64,000 bases of DNA, taken from positions 1-64,000 of the forward strand of contig CAMVPA010000005.1 of NCBI GenBank assembly GCA_947169245.1, given 5' to 3'. The translations under genes were made by a program, and so were the position numbers. The notes below the pieces were generated by a model. It saw only the letters and a list, made by a program, of their open reading frames with translations. It did no database searches and was not told the DNA's origin. Below, piece after piece: positions 1 to 9,106 of this stretch (positions are counted from its first letter, which is position 1; every line of letters begins with the position of its first letter). This DNA comes from an uncultured Prevotellaceae bacterium (GTDB lineage: Bacteria; Bacteroidota; Bacteroidia; Bacteroidales; Bacteroidaceae).

Positions 1-48
1 AGCCTGTAGCTAGCGTTCATCCTGAGCCAGGATCAAACTCTTCATTGT
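1..48 (-). rRNA. 16S ribosomal RNA, 5' end only
   Basis: Read on the minus strand, the first bases contain the universal 16S start AGAGTTTGATCCTGGCTCAG followed by GATGAACGCTAGCTACAGGC, the form found in Bacteroidota. Only about 48 nt of the gene are inside the window; the rest lies to the left. The mature 5' end is placed near 48 by analogy with other 16S genes and could be off by a few bases. Confidence 0.95.
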
Positions 49-327
49 AAAAAATGTCTTCGATATTTTCTACGAGTCTTCGTCGTCACTCAGCAAAGCT
101 CAAGCAAGCTTGGCTCTGCATTCGCTCCTAGAAACCTTGTAAAATAATCATCATCTCTGTCCCAGAACGACTATCCTTCATCATACTCTATCCAAGTATT
201 GACGGTTTGTTCTTTTACCCAAGAGCAATTATGCTCTCGCTTCTTGTACTACTTCTCTGTCTATGGAAATCTTTCAAAGATCGCTTTCTTTCGTCACTCT
301 CAGAGGCCGTAACCTCGAAAGCGGGTG
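49..327 (-). other. rRNA operon leader
   Basis: This stretch lies between the rRNA promoter at 328-359 and the 16S start and would be transcribed as the pre-16S leader, which is normally removed during rRNA processing. No convincing protein gene is seen here; the short open frames on the plus strand lack start context and recognisable products. Confidence 0.6.
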
Positions 328-359
328 CAAAGGTACGCACTTTTTTCAAACCCACCAAA
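328..359 (-). promoter_or_regulatory. rRNA operon promoter, Bacteroidota type
   Basis: On the minus strand TTTG (356-359) is followed after exactly 20 nt by TACCTTTG (328-335). This matches the Bacteroidota sigma-ABfr consensus TTTG / N19-21 / TAnnTTTG. Transcription would start near 320 and run left through the leader into 16S. Confidence 0.8.
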
Positions 360-541
360 CTTTTTCGCAACTTTTTTCTTGTGCGTGCACCCTTTTTTGT
401 TGCTTCTTATCATACATCAAGCGCGAGTCATTTTACACCTTATAGATTATATGCGCGCGCGATATAGCGGGGTGAGATTTAAGCGTAACTACTCATCATT
501 GGGGAAAAAGCCATGGAGTTTTGCGAAATTCCAAGAAAACA

Positions 542-573
542 TTTGGCCGTTTCGATAATTATCCGTAACTTTG
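542..573 (+). promoter_or_regulatory. promoter of the first giant secreted protein
   Basis: TTTG (542-545), 20 nt, then TAACTTTG (566-573) is a full match to the Bacteroidota consensus. The start site would be near 580, giving a leader of about 48 nt before the ATG at 628. The interval 360-541, between this promoter and the divergent rRNA promoter, is AT-rich and shows nothing else recognisable. Confidence 0.75.
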
Positions 574-627
574 CGCCCAAATTGACTAACTAATCGAAAT
601 AAAACAACAAACTAAAACAATAAACTT

Positions 628-3600
628 ATGAAGAAAAAGTACCTATTAAGGACATTACTCCTCAGTGTGCTATTGCTCACGGGAGGGGGGAAATTGTGGG
701 CCGATGACCAAGTCATCTTTTCCATGACTGACGTCACAGGTCCCACTGACGCTGTGACTTCCAAGACCAAAGCTAACGTCATCGCAACATTCACAGGAGG
801 TTCTGCTGAGGTCTATAATGGTCACAGTTCCAAAAATCATGTAATGTGTTCAGGGTCTATCAATTTGGCTGGTTCAGGAGGCAGTTATTTCCACGCAACA
901 CTTACAACGGCACTTGCAGCTGGCGACATCATTAGTATTGGAGCAAACGGGAATATGTTTTTGAGCAAGAGTTCATCAAAGCCAAAATCATCGACGACAT
1001 TCCCATATACCCTAACTGCTAATGACGCGCTTATTGGCGCAACAAACTTATACGTATTCAAAGATGGTATTTCTGCTTTCGCCACATTCACGGTTACCCG
1101 CCCTGCTAACGACAAGCAGGAATCTTCCGTCTCTTTCGGTGAGACGACATCTGCAACGGTGGACATGGCCACAAGCGCAACCTTCCAGTTGCCGACTCCT
1201 ACTACCAACCCTAATGGACTTGCTATAACGTATTCGAGCGACAAGACGAGCGTGGCAACCGTCAATAATACAGGTCTGGTAACTCTGATTAGCGAAGGTA
1301 CAGCAAAGATTACAGCTAAGTTTGCCGGCAATGACACATACCAAGAGTCATCGGCAGAATTCACATTAACAGTGACCAACTCTACACCTAAGGCACTGAG
1401 CAACCTGGTTCTCGACAACAGCACCAAGACTGCCGCTGACGGTACAACATATACGTTTGTCTCTCAGAGCAAGAATTTCACGATTACCAATACCAACAAC
1501 AAAGGATACGGTGTTGCATCAGGAAGTAATTACGTCAAGTATTCGGCTAACACCCAGTACACCATCAACATTCCAAGCAACGTCATCGTCAAGAGCGTCA
1601 CCTTTACAGGTTTCAACAACTACACTGACGCCGACGCATATATCTCAGAATTCAACGGCACGACATACACCGCAGAGACAGCCAAGGTCATCTTCGGTAA
1701 AGACCAGAGCATCAAGAAACAGAAATTCAAGCTGTCAACTCCTCAGACTGGCGGAACGATTACGTTCACTCCCGCAGTCAAACAGTGCTGTTTCTCTGTC
1801 ACCATCAACGAAGAGACAACATACGTCTTAAATGCCACAACGGTAGAAACGGTTAGCATGGAAACACCCTGGAAGTTCACCTCCTTTGGCAAGGACTTCA
1901 TCGTAACAGCAGGAACCACCAAAAAGGCAGACCAGGGTAGCGGGAACTACATCAAGTACAGTAATGGCATGACATACACCTTTACCGTTCCCGATGACAT
2001 TGCTGTCACCAAAGTGGTTGTAGCCGGTCGCTCTAACTCCGCAGACAACATTACCGTCCTGTTTAATGATAATCCTGGCACCGTCATCTTCCCGTCCAAA
2101 AATGAAGGAGGCGAGAAGATAGAGACCTTCGTTCTTGAGCAGGAGGGAGGGTCGTTCACCATTACGCCCCAAGGCGGTCAGGCTCTTTTCTCCATCACGA
2201 TCTACGGAGAGGAGATAAATCTGGCCCGTAACATTGCCGAATTCAAGGCGATGACGGCCGGTACCACTGCCAAACTCATCCTTACCAACGCTACCGTCAC
2301 CGCTATCGACGCCACGACGAACGGCTATAAGATTGCTTTCCTTGAGGATGCCACAGGGGCTATTGCCGTGAAGGACGTCACAATGGGACTGGCCGTAGGC
2401 GACAAGCTGAACGGCAGCATCGTCCTGCAGCGTGAGACTCTGGGTGAGCAGACCTATGACGGTGCCTCTGAAGATGCCTCGACGACGATGGGCGGCGTGA
2501 CGAAAACCGCCGGCACCGCTACGGCGACGAATATGGACAACAGCGCTGCCACACTGGGCAGCGACGCCAACCTGATGCGCTACGTGACGCTGACAGGCGT
2601 GACGCTGAGCAACAAGTATAATGGCGTAGAATCGACCGCAGCCAACGGTATGGACCTGCTTATCGTGAACAAAAGCGGCCAGCGTTTCCAGGCAGCCGGT
2701 TCTTCCTTGTTCTACAACGGATGGTTTGACGGACAGTCATCAGAAGGCTTCGAATTCTATGTCGCCGCCAATAGCATCAAAAAGATTGAGAGTCTGTCGG
2801 GCATTCTGCTGAAAGGCGATCGCAGCGGTCTCTACGTTATCGTTCCCACCAAGGAGTCCGATGTCGTATGGGGCGAAGACCAGTCGCTGAAGAAGGTGAA
2901 CTCGATTGCCGAATTCAAGCAGTTAGCCAACGAGGAGGAAGCCGAGCTGGTGCTGACGGATGCCTACGTGACATATAGTTATATTAAAGGTCTCAAGTCA
3001 CGCCTTGCAGCCCCTGCCCGCACTTATAGCAACTCCTACCAGATGATTCTTGAGGATGCCACCGGAGCGATTCTCTTCAACAGCACAAAAGTACATCTGG
3101 AGAAGGGGCAGAAAGTGAATGGCTCCATCAGTGCCAGAAACTTCAAGTATGACAGCCAGCCCGTTTCCCTGATGGAAGACATGGATCTGACATCGATGGA
3201 CGGCATCACCTCGATTGAGGAAGAGGAGATTACGCCGACTGAGTATGCCGACGTGAAAGATTTGCAGAATCTTTCGCGCGTATTTACTAAGGTACGCGTA
3301 GGCCGCTCAACGACAACCGACTCTGACATTGAAGGCATCAAAGAGCTCCACACCGGCAGCAGCATGATTTATCTCGAGCCCTACAACATCTTCACCGGCG
3401 AGACAATTAACTTCCCCGAACAGCTGGAATATGTCGAGGGCTTCGTCATGGGAGAAGTTGAGAGCGGATTGGAGCGCTCACGCTCCGCGGTGCGCGCTAT
3501 GACACAAACTGCAACGGGCAAGATAGTTTACTATATCATTCCAAGCGACTTCAAGGAGTATAAGGACCTGGTCACCGACTATATCGCTGACAAGCAAACC

Positions 3601-6600
3601 GAGGGCGACAAGATGCTGAAGGGCGACCAGCGCAAGGTGACGGGTGTCATCATGACTGCCACCGAGGACATGCCCATCACCGCCGAGCAGAAGACCATCG
3701 GCGAGAAGCAGTTCAACTCGAAGGTTGAGGGCAATAACTTCCAGTTCGACGCCACCCGTAGCGGCATGCTGACCGTCTACTTGGAGAAGAAGCAGAAGCA
3801 GCCCGTCACGGTTGCCGAAGACGGCGAGCCGATGAAGGACTTCAACGGCATCACCATGGACGGCGAGTTCATTGAGATTCCCGTCAAGGCCGGCAAGACC
3901 TACCTGCTCTCTACCACAGCTCCCACGCTGAACCTGCGCGGCTTCAGCTTCGCCGACGACGGCACGAGCAACGGCGACGTGGCCCGTAACATCGCCACCT
4001 TCAAGGCTCTCTACGACGGCATGGTTCCCGCCGAGGCCACGCTGATGCTGAACGACGCCATGGTGACCTACATCAAGGGCGACAACGTGTTCGTCGAGGA
4101 CGCCTCGGGTGCCACCGTCTTCTACAAGACCAACATCCAGTTCTATAAGGACCAGAAGCTCAACGGTACCATTGCCGGTATCTCGACCGCCGAAAAGAAC
4201 ATGCCGCAGCTGCAGCGCGCAGCCAAGACCAGCTACAAGACGTTCAAGGCCGTCAAGGACTCGGCAACAGCCGACACCATCACCGTGGCCGAGACCCAGC
4301 TGAAGGAGAACATCGCGCGCTTCGTGAAGCTGACCGACGTCATCAGCACGAAGGACAAACGCGGTTTCCGCATCCTGGCCGACTCACTCGGCAACAGCGT
4401 CCGCATTGAGGACCGCCTCAACGTGTTCTACGAGTTGCCCGACACGCTGGAGAGCATCGAGGGTCTCATCGGTATCGACGCCGAAGGCACCTTCTACCTG
4501 TGGCCCACTTCGAAGGAGGGCGTCGTGAAGAAGGTTGTTGAGCCGGAGACACCGGACAACCCCGACAACCCCGACAATCCCGACCAGCCTGATCAGCCCG
4601 ACCAGCCCACCGTTAAGGAGTGCGACGTGACCTACGCCATCGCCGAGGGTGAGACCCACACGGCCGGTGAAGCTGTCACCGTCAGCGACGAGGACAGCGA
4701 GGAGGTCGTAACACTGACCTTCGGTTTCGCAGGCGGAGCCGACTTTAAGGCTGCCAAGAAGGACGAGGGCCGCATCGAGGGTTTCACAGCATTCACTGAG
4801 GGCAACGGTGAGAATGGCACCGCTACCAGCGGAACCACCTATATTATCAGTCCCAAGTACGACGGCACAATGACTGTAGCAGTGGTACTGAACGCCAACA
4901 AGTCGTTCTTCGTTGAGGAAGACGGCACAGCCCTTGCCGACTATAACGGCATCAAGGCCGATCCCAAGTACTATGGCACCTACAGCTTCGATGTCAAGGG
5001 CGGCAGCACTTACAACGTATACTGCACTGGCTCGAAGCTCGGCTTCTACGGTCTGAACTACCACTACACGAAGGGTGCTGCAGAGGAAGAGCCCGAGCTG
5101 ACCTACGAGCTCGAGAAGACACTCGACTTCACCAGCGCCACCTATGCTGCCGACCCAACCATCGTACTTGCCAGCGAGAAGGCCGGCACGGCTTACGACA
5201 CTGGCAACAAGAAGCAACAGGACATCTTCGCTGCCACCGCACCCGAGGAGATTGCCGGCAGCATCGCCTTCCAGGCCGTCAGCAACGGCAGTGGCAAGGG
5301 TTGGTGGATACGTCCCGACCAGGGAGGTCTGTGGAGCTACAATGCAGGACGTTCGGCTGCCGTCCTTGGTCTGACCACCGGCTACCGCGTTGTCTTCAAC
5401 TGCACAGGCGCTGCCACTGACATCATGTCGCTCTACAACGCTAATGGCGATCCCGACGGTCCATTCATCTACGAGTTCAGTCAGGACGGCAAGCAGTACA
5501 TCTGCACCATGGTCGGCGACGGAAACATCGGATTCTGCGGTAACAAGAGCAAGGGTTATATCTCATCCATCGAGATATATAAACCCAGCATCGAGGTCAC
5601 TGTAGCCGACTACACCGTGAAGTATGTCGATGCCGACGGCAACGAGCTGAAGGAAGCCACCACCCATCAGGGTCTCGCCGGCACGGCTGCCACCATCAGC
5701 GAGACCGACAAGGAACAGATTAACATCAACGGCGTAGCCTACCTCTACGACAGCGATGACGCCGAGGGTAAGACCATCAACAAGGACGGCTCTACCGTCA
5801 TCACCGTTAAGTTTGCCGCTGTCACCAACGACCTGGCCTACACCGTCCAGGAGGTAGCCGCCGGTCAGGTGGTGCGCGAGACCAAGGGAACAGACGTCCC
5901 TGGCACTACCATCAAGGTGCCCTACCGCCGCTACAACGTCGTCGACGGCACGCTCTACGAGAAGGGAGCCACCAGCAAAGAATATAACTACAGCTTCAAG
6001 CTGAACAGCGACAACCAGGTGGAGCAGCTGGCTTACACAGCTACCGACAAGACCAACGTCATCTTCTTGACCGAGGGCGAGGACATCGAGGGCATGACCC
6101 CCTGTACCAGCAACAACACCTTCATTCGCAGCTCAAACGCCGGTTCCGGCTATGCAGCCGAGGGCGACGTCGAGCTGGTCACGCTGACCGCTGGTACCTA
6201 CACACTGACCGGCGTCCTCTTCGATGCAGCCAAGAACCCCGACAGCTATTGGCAGTTCATGGCCGGCGACACAGAGGTGGCCAACCTGCACAACACGACC
6301 AACAACACCCACGTAGCCACACAGGAGTTCACACTCACCGAGACGGCTACCATCACCATCACCAAGGCCGGTAGCGGCAGCTGCGGCATCGACCTGATCT
6401 ACATCCAGAGCCAGGACGGCCAGGTGGCCGAGAAGGAGCTGCCCCTTGTCTACTCATGGGAGTCGCCCGAGGGCACACCTATTGAGACGGGCGGTAAGAT
6501 TGCATACGTCAACGGCGACGGCGACCGTCTGAACTACAAGAACGGCGACTACTACACCATCTGCCTGAACGGCAAGAAGGCCAACCTCAACGACGAGGCC

Positions 6601-8733
6601 GCATCTGCCAACGCAGGACACATGGTCGTCACCCTCGACAATCCGCTCAAGGAGAACGACGTTATTGCCATTACAGCATACATTACGAAGAACAGTTCGG
6701 CCAAGTCAAGCGCATATATCGTCTTCGAGAACGGCACCACGGCTGAGTCGCCCGTCTACAGCGACGAGGCAAACATACACGCCGACTTCGGCGGTGCCAT
6801 CACCACCACCACTGTCGTCGTTCCTGCCGAAGCAGCTGGTTGCAAGACCATCACGCTGACTCGCGGACAGACTGGCACCAACCTGTTCATCACGAAACTG
6901 GAGATTACCCGTGAGGTGGCTGACCCCACTCCCGAAATAGATCCTGAGTTTGTGGCTCCCGATGGCAAGTACTTCCTGGCGAATTTTGCTTCTGAGTTGA
7001 GCTGGGGTGCCGGCAACGACTGGGGCACACGTGCCTCACTGGTGAAGCATCCTGAGTACGTAACACTGCACAAGCAGGAAGACGGCACATACCAGATGGA
7101 GACACAGGTCAGCAACGGTGGTACCGCCTACTTCTTCAATGGCGACTACATGGACAACGGCAGTCCCGTCAATCTGACCATCAAGCGTCTGGGAATTATC
7201 GGCTACTCGGATGAGGCAGAGACGAAACCCGTCTATGGCTACACCATTGCCAATGGTGACAACTACTACGGATGGGACGGACAGTCGACTGTACTGGGCA
7301 AGAACCTCAGTGCCGACAGCGAGAACGCCGTCTGGATCATCGCTTCCGAGGAGGAGGCCATCGAAGGTCTTGCAGCAGCCACTGCTACCGACCCGATGGA
7401 TGCCACATTCCTGATTCTCGACCCGAACTTCGGCCGCAACAACCGCAACGTTGGTGCTTGGACCATTGAGGCTTCCAACAAGAACCTCTCAGGCGGCAAC
7501 AACGTCAACAACTGCGCCGAGTCGTTCCACTCGCTGTTCACACTGAGCCAGAAACTGAGCAATGCTCCGAAGGGACTCTACTCACTCCGTGCTCAGGGCT
7601 TCTACCGCCAGGACGGCAGCGATGAAGAGAACCTGCCCTACTTCTATGCCAACGACGAGAAGCAGACCTTCCTGCCGAAGACTGGCAGTGAGAACTCCAT
7701 GAACGACGCTTCCGTATCCTTCGCCAGCGGTGCCTACACGACCGACCGCATCTATGTTCAGGTGGCTGAGGATGGCGAACTGACCATCGGTGCAAAGAAT
7801 GAAGCCAACACTGAACTCTGGTGTATCTGGGACAACTTCGAACTCTTCTACTACGGTGCTAATGCCGACATCGAAGAGGCCAAGGCTGCTGATGCAGAAA
7901 ATGATAAGGAAGAGCTGGAGCGCCAGAAGCAGGAGATGCTGGCTCAGGCCAAGATTAAGCTCGATGCCATGAAGGAGCTGGTCGAGTCGACCAACGTCTA
8001 TACCGAGGAGGCCTACAACGAGTACTACGGACAGTGGATTGCCAAGTACGAGGATGGCACCCTGACCACCATTGAGGCCGCAGCCCTGCAGGATCCCTCG
8101 ATTGTCACTGGCTGGCATGCACAGATTACCTGCGACAACTTCCTACTCTCAGCATGGGATACCAACCCCGACTTCCAGGATGCACCCTACTACATCAACT
8201 CTTGGAGTGTTGAAGGCGACAACGATGGTACCAACTTCCGCGTTCCGTTCTTCGAGTACTGGACTGGCGACGACAATTCGCTCGGCGAGCGCACCATGAC
8301 GGCAACGATGAACAATATTCCTGAGGGACAATACAACATCAGCGCCTGGGTACGTGTACGTGCCAAGAACGGTTACACATCTCCTGCCTACGGCATCACC
8401 TTGCAGGCTAACGACGGCGAGGCTGTCGACGTCTGCGACGGTGCACAGGTAAATCACCCCGACCGCCAGCAGTTCTATCTGAAGAATGCTTCGGCCAGCG
8501 GAACCGTAGGTAAGGACGGCGTTCTAAACATCAAGTTCAATGTTGCAGCCGACAACAACATCTCATGGCTTGCATTCAAGAACGTGAAGTTCGAGAAGGT
8601 GACTGTCGACGGCATCGACAACCTGCGACTCTACGAAGACGGAAAGGTCTACAACCTCCGCGGCCAGAAGGTCACTGGTACTCTCAGACCCGGACTCTAC
8701 ATCAAGAACGGACGCAAGGTCGTGATTAAGTAA
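628..8733 (+). CDS. giant multidomain secreted protein, T9SS-type C-terminal tail
   Basis: 2701 aa. Residues 1-25 form a signal peptide (basic start, leucine-rich core, cleavage near WA-DD). About 164-251 resembles a bacterial Ig-like (Big_2) domain; two related beta-sandwich modules follow at about 264-391 and 411-528. Three OB-like modules of the pattern xNIAxFKxL...VEDASGA begin near 531, 758 and 1119. A PDN/PDQ-rich linker lies at 1309-1327, a MucBP-like stretch near 1665-1732, a WGAGNxWGTRASL beta-trefoil-like module from about 2113, a helical segment near 2413-2456, and the tail ends YNLRGQKV...PGLYIKNG..VVIK, the shape of a T9SS sorting domain. It is probably exported and surface-attached or released. 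No catalytic domain is recognised; adhesion or polymer binding is inference. Modules recur in the next two genes. Confidence 0.85.
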   Translation: MKKKYLLRTLLLSVLLLTGGGKLWADDQVIFSMTDVTGPTDAVTSKTKANVIATFTGGSAEVYNGHSSKNHVMCSGSINLAGSGGSYFHATLTTALAAGDIISIGANGNMFLSKSSSKPKSSTTFPYTLTANDALIGATNLYVFKDGISAFATFTVTRPANDKQESSVSFGETTSATVDMATSATFQLPTPTTNPNGLAITYSSDKTSVATVNNTGLVTLISEGTAKITAKFAGNDTYQESSAEFTLTVTNSTPKALSNLVLDNSTKTAADGTTYTFVSQSKNFTITNTNNKGYGVASGSNYVKYSANTQYTINIPSNVIVKSVTFTGFNNYTDADAYISEFNGTTYTAETAKVIFGKDQSIKKQKFKLSTPQTGGTITFTPAVKQCCFSVTINEETTYVLNATTVETVSMETPWKFTSFGKDFIVTAGTTKKADQGSGNYIKYSNGMTYTFTVPDDIAVTKVVVAGRSNSADNITVLFNDNPGTVIFPSKNEGGEKIETFVLEQEGGSFTITPQGGQALFSITIYGEEINLARNIAEFKAMTAGTTAKLILTNATVTAIDATTNGYKIAFLEDATGAIAVKDVTMGLAVGDKLNGSIVLQRETLGEQTYDGASEDASTTMGGVTKTAGTATATNMDNSAATLGSDANLMRYVTLTGVTLSNKYNGVESTAANGMDLLIVNKSGQRFQAAGSSLFYNGWFDGQSSEGFEFYVAANSIKKIESLSGILLKGDRSGLYVIVPTKESDVVWGEDQSLKKVNSIAEFKQLANEEEAELVLTDAYVTYSYIKGLKSRLAAPARTYSNSYQMILEDATGAILFNSTKVHLEKGQKVNGSISARNFKYDSQPVSLMEDMDLTSMDGITSIEEEEITPTEYADVKDLQNLSRVFTKVRVGRSTTTDSDIEGIKELHTGSSMIYLEPYNIFTGETINFPEQLEYVEGFVMGEVESGLERSRSAVRAMTQTATGKIVYYIIPSDFKEYKDLVTDYIADKQTEGDKMLKGDQRKVTGVIMTATEDMPITAEQKTIGEKQFNSKVEGNNFQFDATRSGMLTVYLEKKQKQPVTVAEDGEPMKDFNGITMDGEFIEIPVKAGKTYLLSTTAPTLNLRGFSFADDGTSNGDVARNIATFKALYDGMVPAEATLMLNDAMVTYIKGDNVFVEDASGATVFYKTNIQFYKDQKLNGTIAGISTAEKNMPQLQRAAKTSYKTFKAVKDSATADTITVAETQLKENIARFVKLTDVISTKDKRGFRILADSLGNSVRIEDRLNVFYELPDTLESIEGLIGIDAEGTFYLWPTSKEGVVKKVVEPETPDNPDNPDNPDQPDQPDQPTVKECDVTYAIAEGETHTAGEAVTVSDEDSEEVVTLTFGFAGGADFKAAKKDEGRIEGFTAFTEGNGENGTATSGTTYIISPKYDGTMTVAVVLNANKSFFVEEDGTALADYNGIKADPKYYGTYSFDVKGGSTYNVYCTGSKLGFYGLNYHYTKGAAEEEPELTYELEKTLDFTSATYAADPTIVLASEKAGTAYDTGNKKQQDIFAATAPEEIAGSIAFQAVSNGSGKGWWIRPDQGGLWSYNAGRSAAVLGLTTGYRVVFNCTGAATDIMSLYNANGDPDGPFIYEFSQDGKQYICTMVGDGNIGFCGNKSKGYISSIEIYKPSIEVTVADYTVKYVDADGNELKEATTHQGLAGTAATISETDKEQININGVAYLYDSDDAEGKTINKDGSTVITVKFAAVTNDLAYTVQEVAAGQVVRETKGTDVPGTTIKVPYRRYNVVDGTLYEKGATSKEYNYSFKLNSDNQVEQLAYTATDKTNVIFLTEGEDIEGMTPCTSNNTFIRSSNAGSGYAAEGDVELVTLTAGTYTLTGVLFDAAKNPDSYWQFMAGDTEVANLHNTTNNTHVATQEFTLTETATITITKAGSGSCGIDLIYIQSQDGQVAEKELPLVYSWESPEGTPIETGGKIAYVNGDGDRLNYKNGDYYTICLNGKKANLNDEAASANAGHMVVTLDNPLKENDVIAITAYITKNSSAKSSAYIVFENGTTAESPVYSDEANIHADFGGAITTTTVVVPAEAAGCKTITLTRGQTGTNLFITKLEITREVADPTPEIDPEFVAPDGKYFLANFASELSWGAGNDWGTRASLVKHPEYVTLHKQEDGTYQMETQVSNGGTAYFFNGDYMDNGSPVNLTIKRLGIIGYSDEAETKPVYGYTIANGDNYYGWDGQSTVLGKNLSADSENAVWIIASEEEAIEGLAAATATDPMDATFLILDPNFGRNNRNVGAWTIEASNKNLSGGNNVNNCAESFHSLFTLSQKLSNAPKGLYSLRAQGFYRQDGSDEENLPYFYANDEKQTFLPKTGSENSMNDASVSFASGAYTTDRIYVQVAEDGELTIGAKNEANTELWCIWDNFELFYYGANADIEEAKAADAENDKEELERQKQEMLAQAKIKLDAMKELVESTNVYTEEAYNEYYGQWIAKYEDGTLTTIEAAALQDPSIVTGWHAQITCDNFLLSAWDTNPDFQDAPYYINSWSVEGDNDGTNFRVPFFEYWTGDDNSLGERTMTATMNNIPEGQYNISAWVRVRAKNGYTSPAYGITLQANDGEAVDVCDGAQVNHPDRQQFYLKNASASGTVGKDGVLNIKFNVAADNNISWLAFKNVKFEKVTVDGIDNLRLYEDGKVYNLRGQKVTGTLRPGLYIKNGRKVVIK

Positions 8734-8753
8734 AGAGTTAATAAACGCTAAAT

Positions 8754-8787
8754 AAAGTGGGAATATGTTGTCATATTCCCACTTTTT
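8754..8787 (+). terminator. terminator after the first giant gene
   Basis: A perfect 14-bp stem (8754-8767 with 8772-8785) with loop TTGT is followed by T residues, 20 bp after the stop codon. It fits an intrinsic terminator. It overlaps the upstream part of the candidate promoter of the next gene. Confidence 0.85.
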
Positions 8788-8798
8788 GCGTACATTTG
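8767..8798 (+). promoter_or_regulatory. candidate promoter of the second giant gene
   Basis: TACATTTG (8791-8798) matches the -7 consensus, and GTTG (8767-8770) lies 20 nt upstream as a 3-of-4 match to TTTG. The resulting leader would be about 300 nt, unusually long. The interval 8799-9106 holds no convincing gene and contains GC-rich, possibly structured sequence around 8968-9080. Confidence 0.45.
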
Positions 8799-9106
8799 TC
8801 CCGCATTGTGCGCCTCCGATCCCCAAAAAGGGGATCATTGGTGCACATTGGTGGCGTCTAAGAACCTATAAGACAACGCATAACAAAACAGTCAAACAAC
8901 ATATGTATTAACAATTAAAAAAAGAACGAATTAAAGCACCAAGAGACAGAAAAGAGCTAACAAGCACAGTGCCGGGCTGGCCTCACCACTAAGACTGGGA
9001 GGCGTTAAAGCGGTCCGCAGCCCGCACTAACCGAAACCTAAAAAACCTAAATGACTGCGCAGACGGACCTGCGGCGCAACTATTTATTACTAACATTACA
9101 CATTCA

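Noticed and set aside
207..558. Short open frames on the plus strand between the rRNA and the first giant gene
   Set aside because: They overlap the rRNA promoter and leader and have no recognisable product or promoter.
628..8733. Glycoside hydrolase or protease activity in the giant proteins
   Set aside because: Only binding-type and sandwich modules are seen; no catalytic motif could be pointed to.
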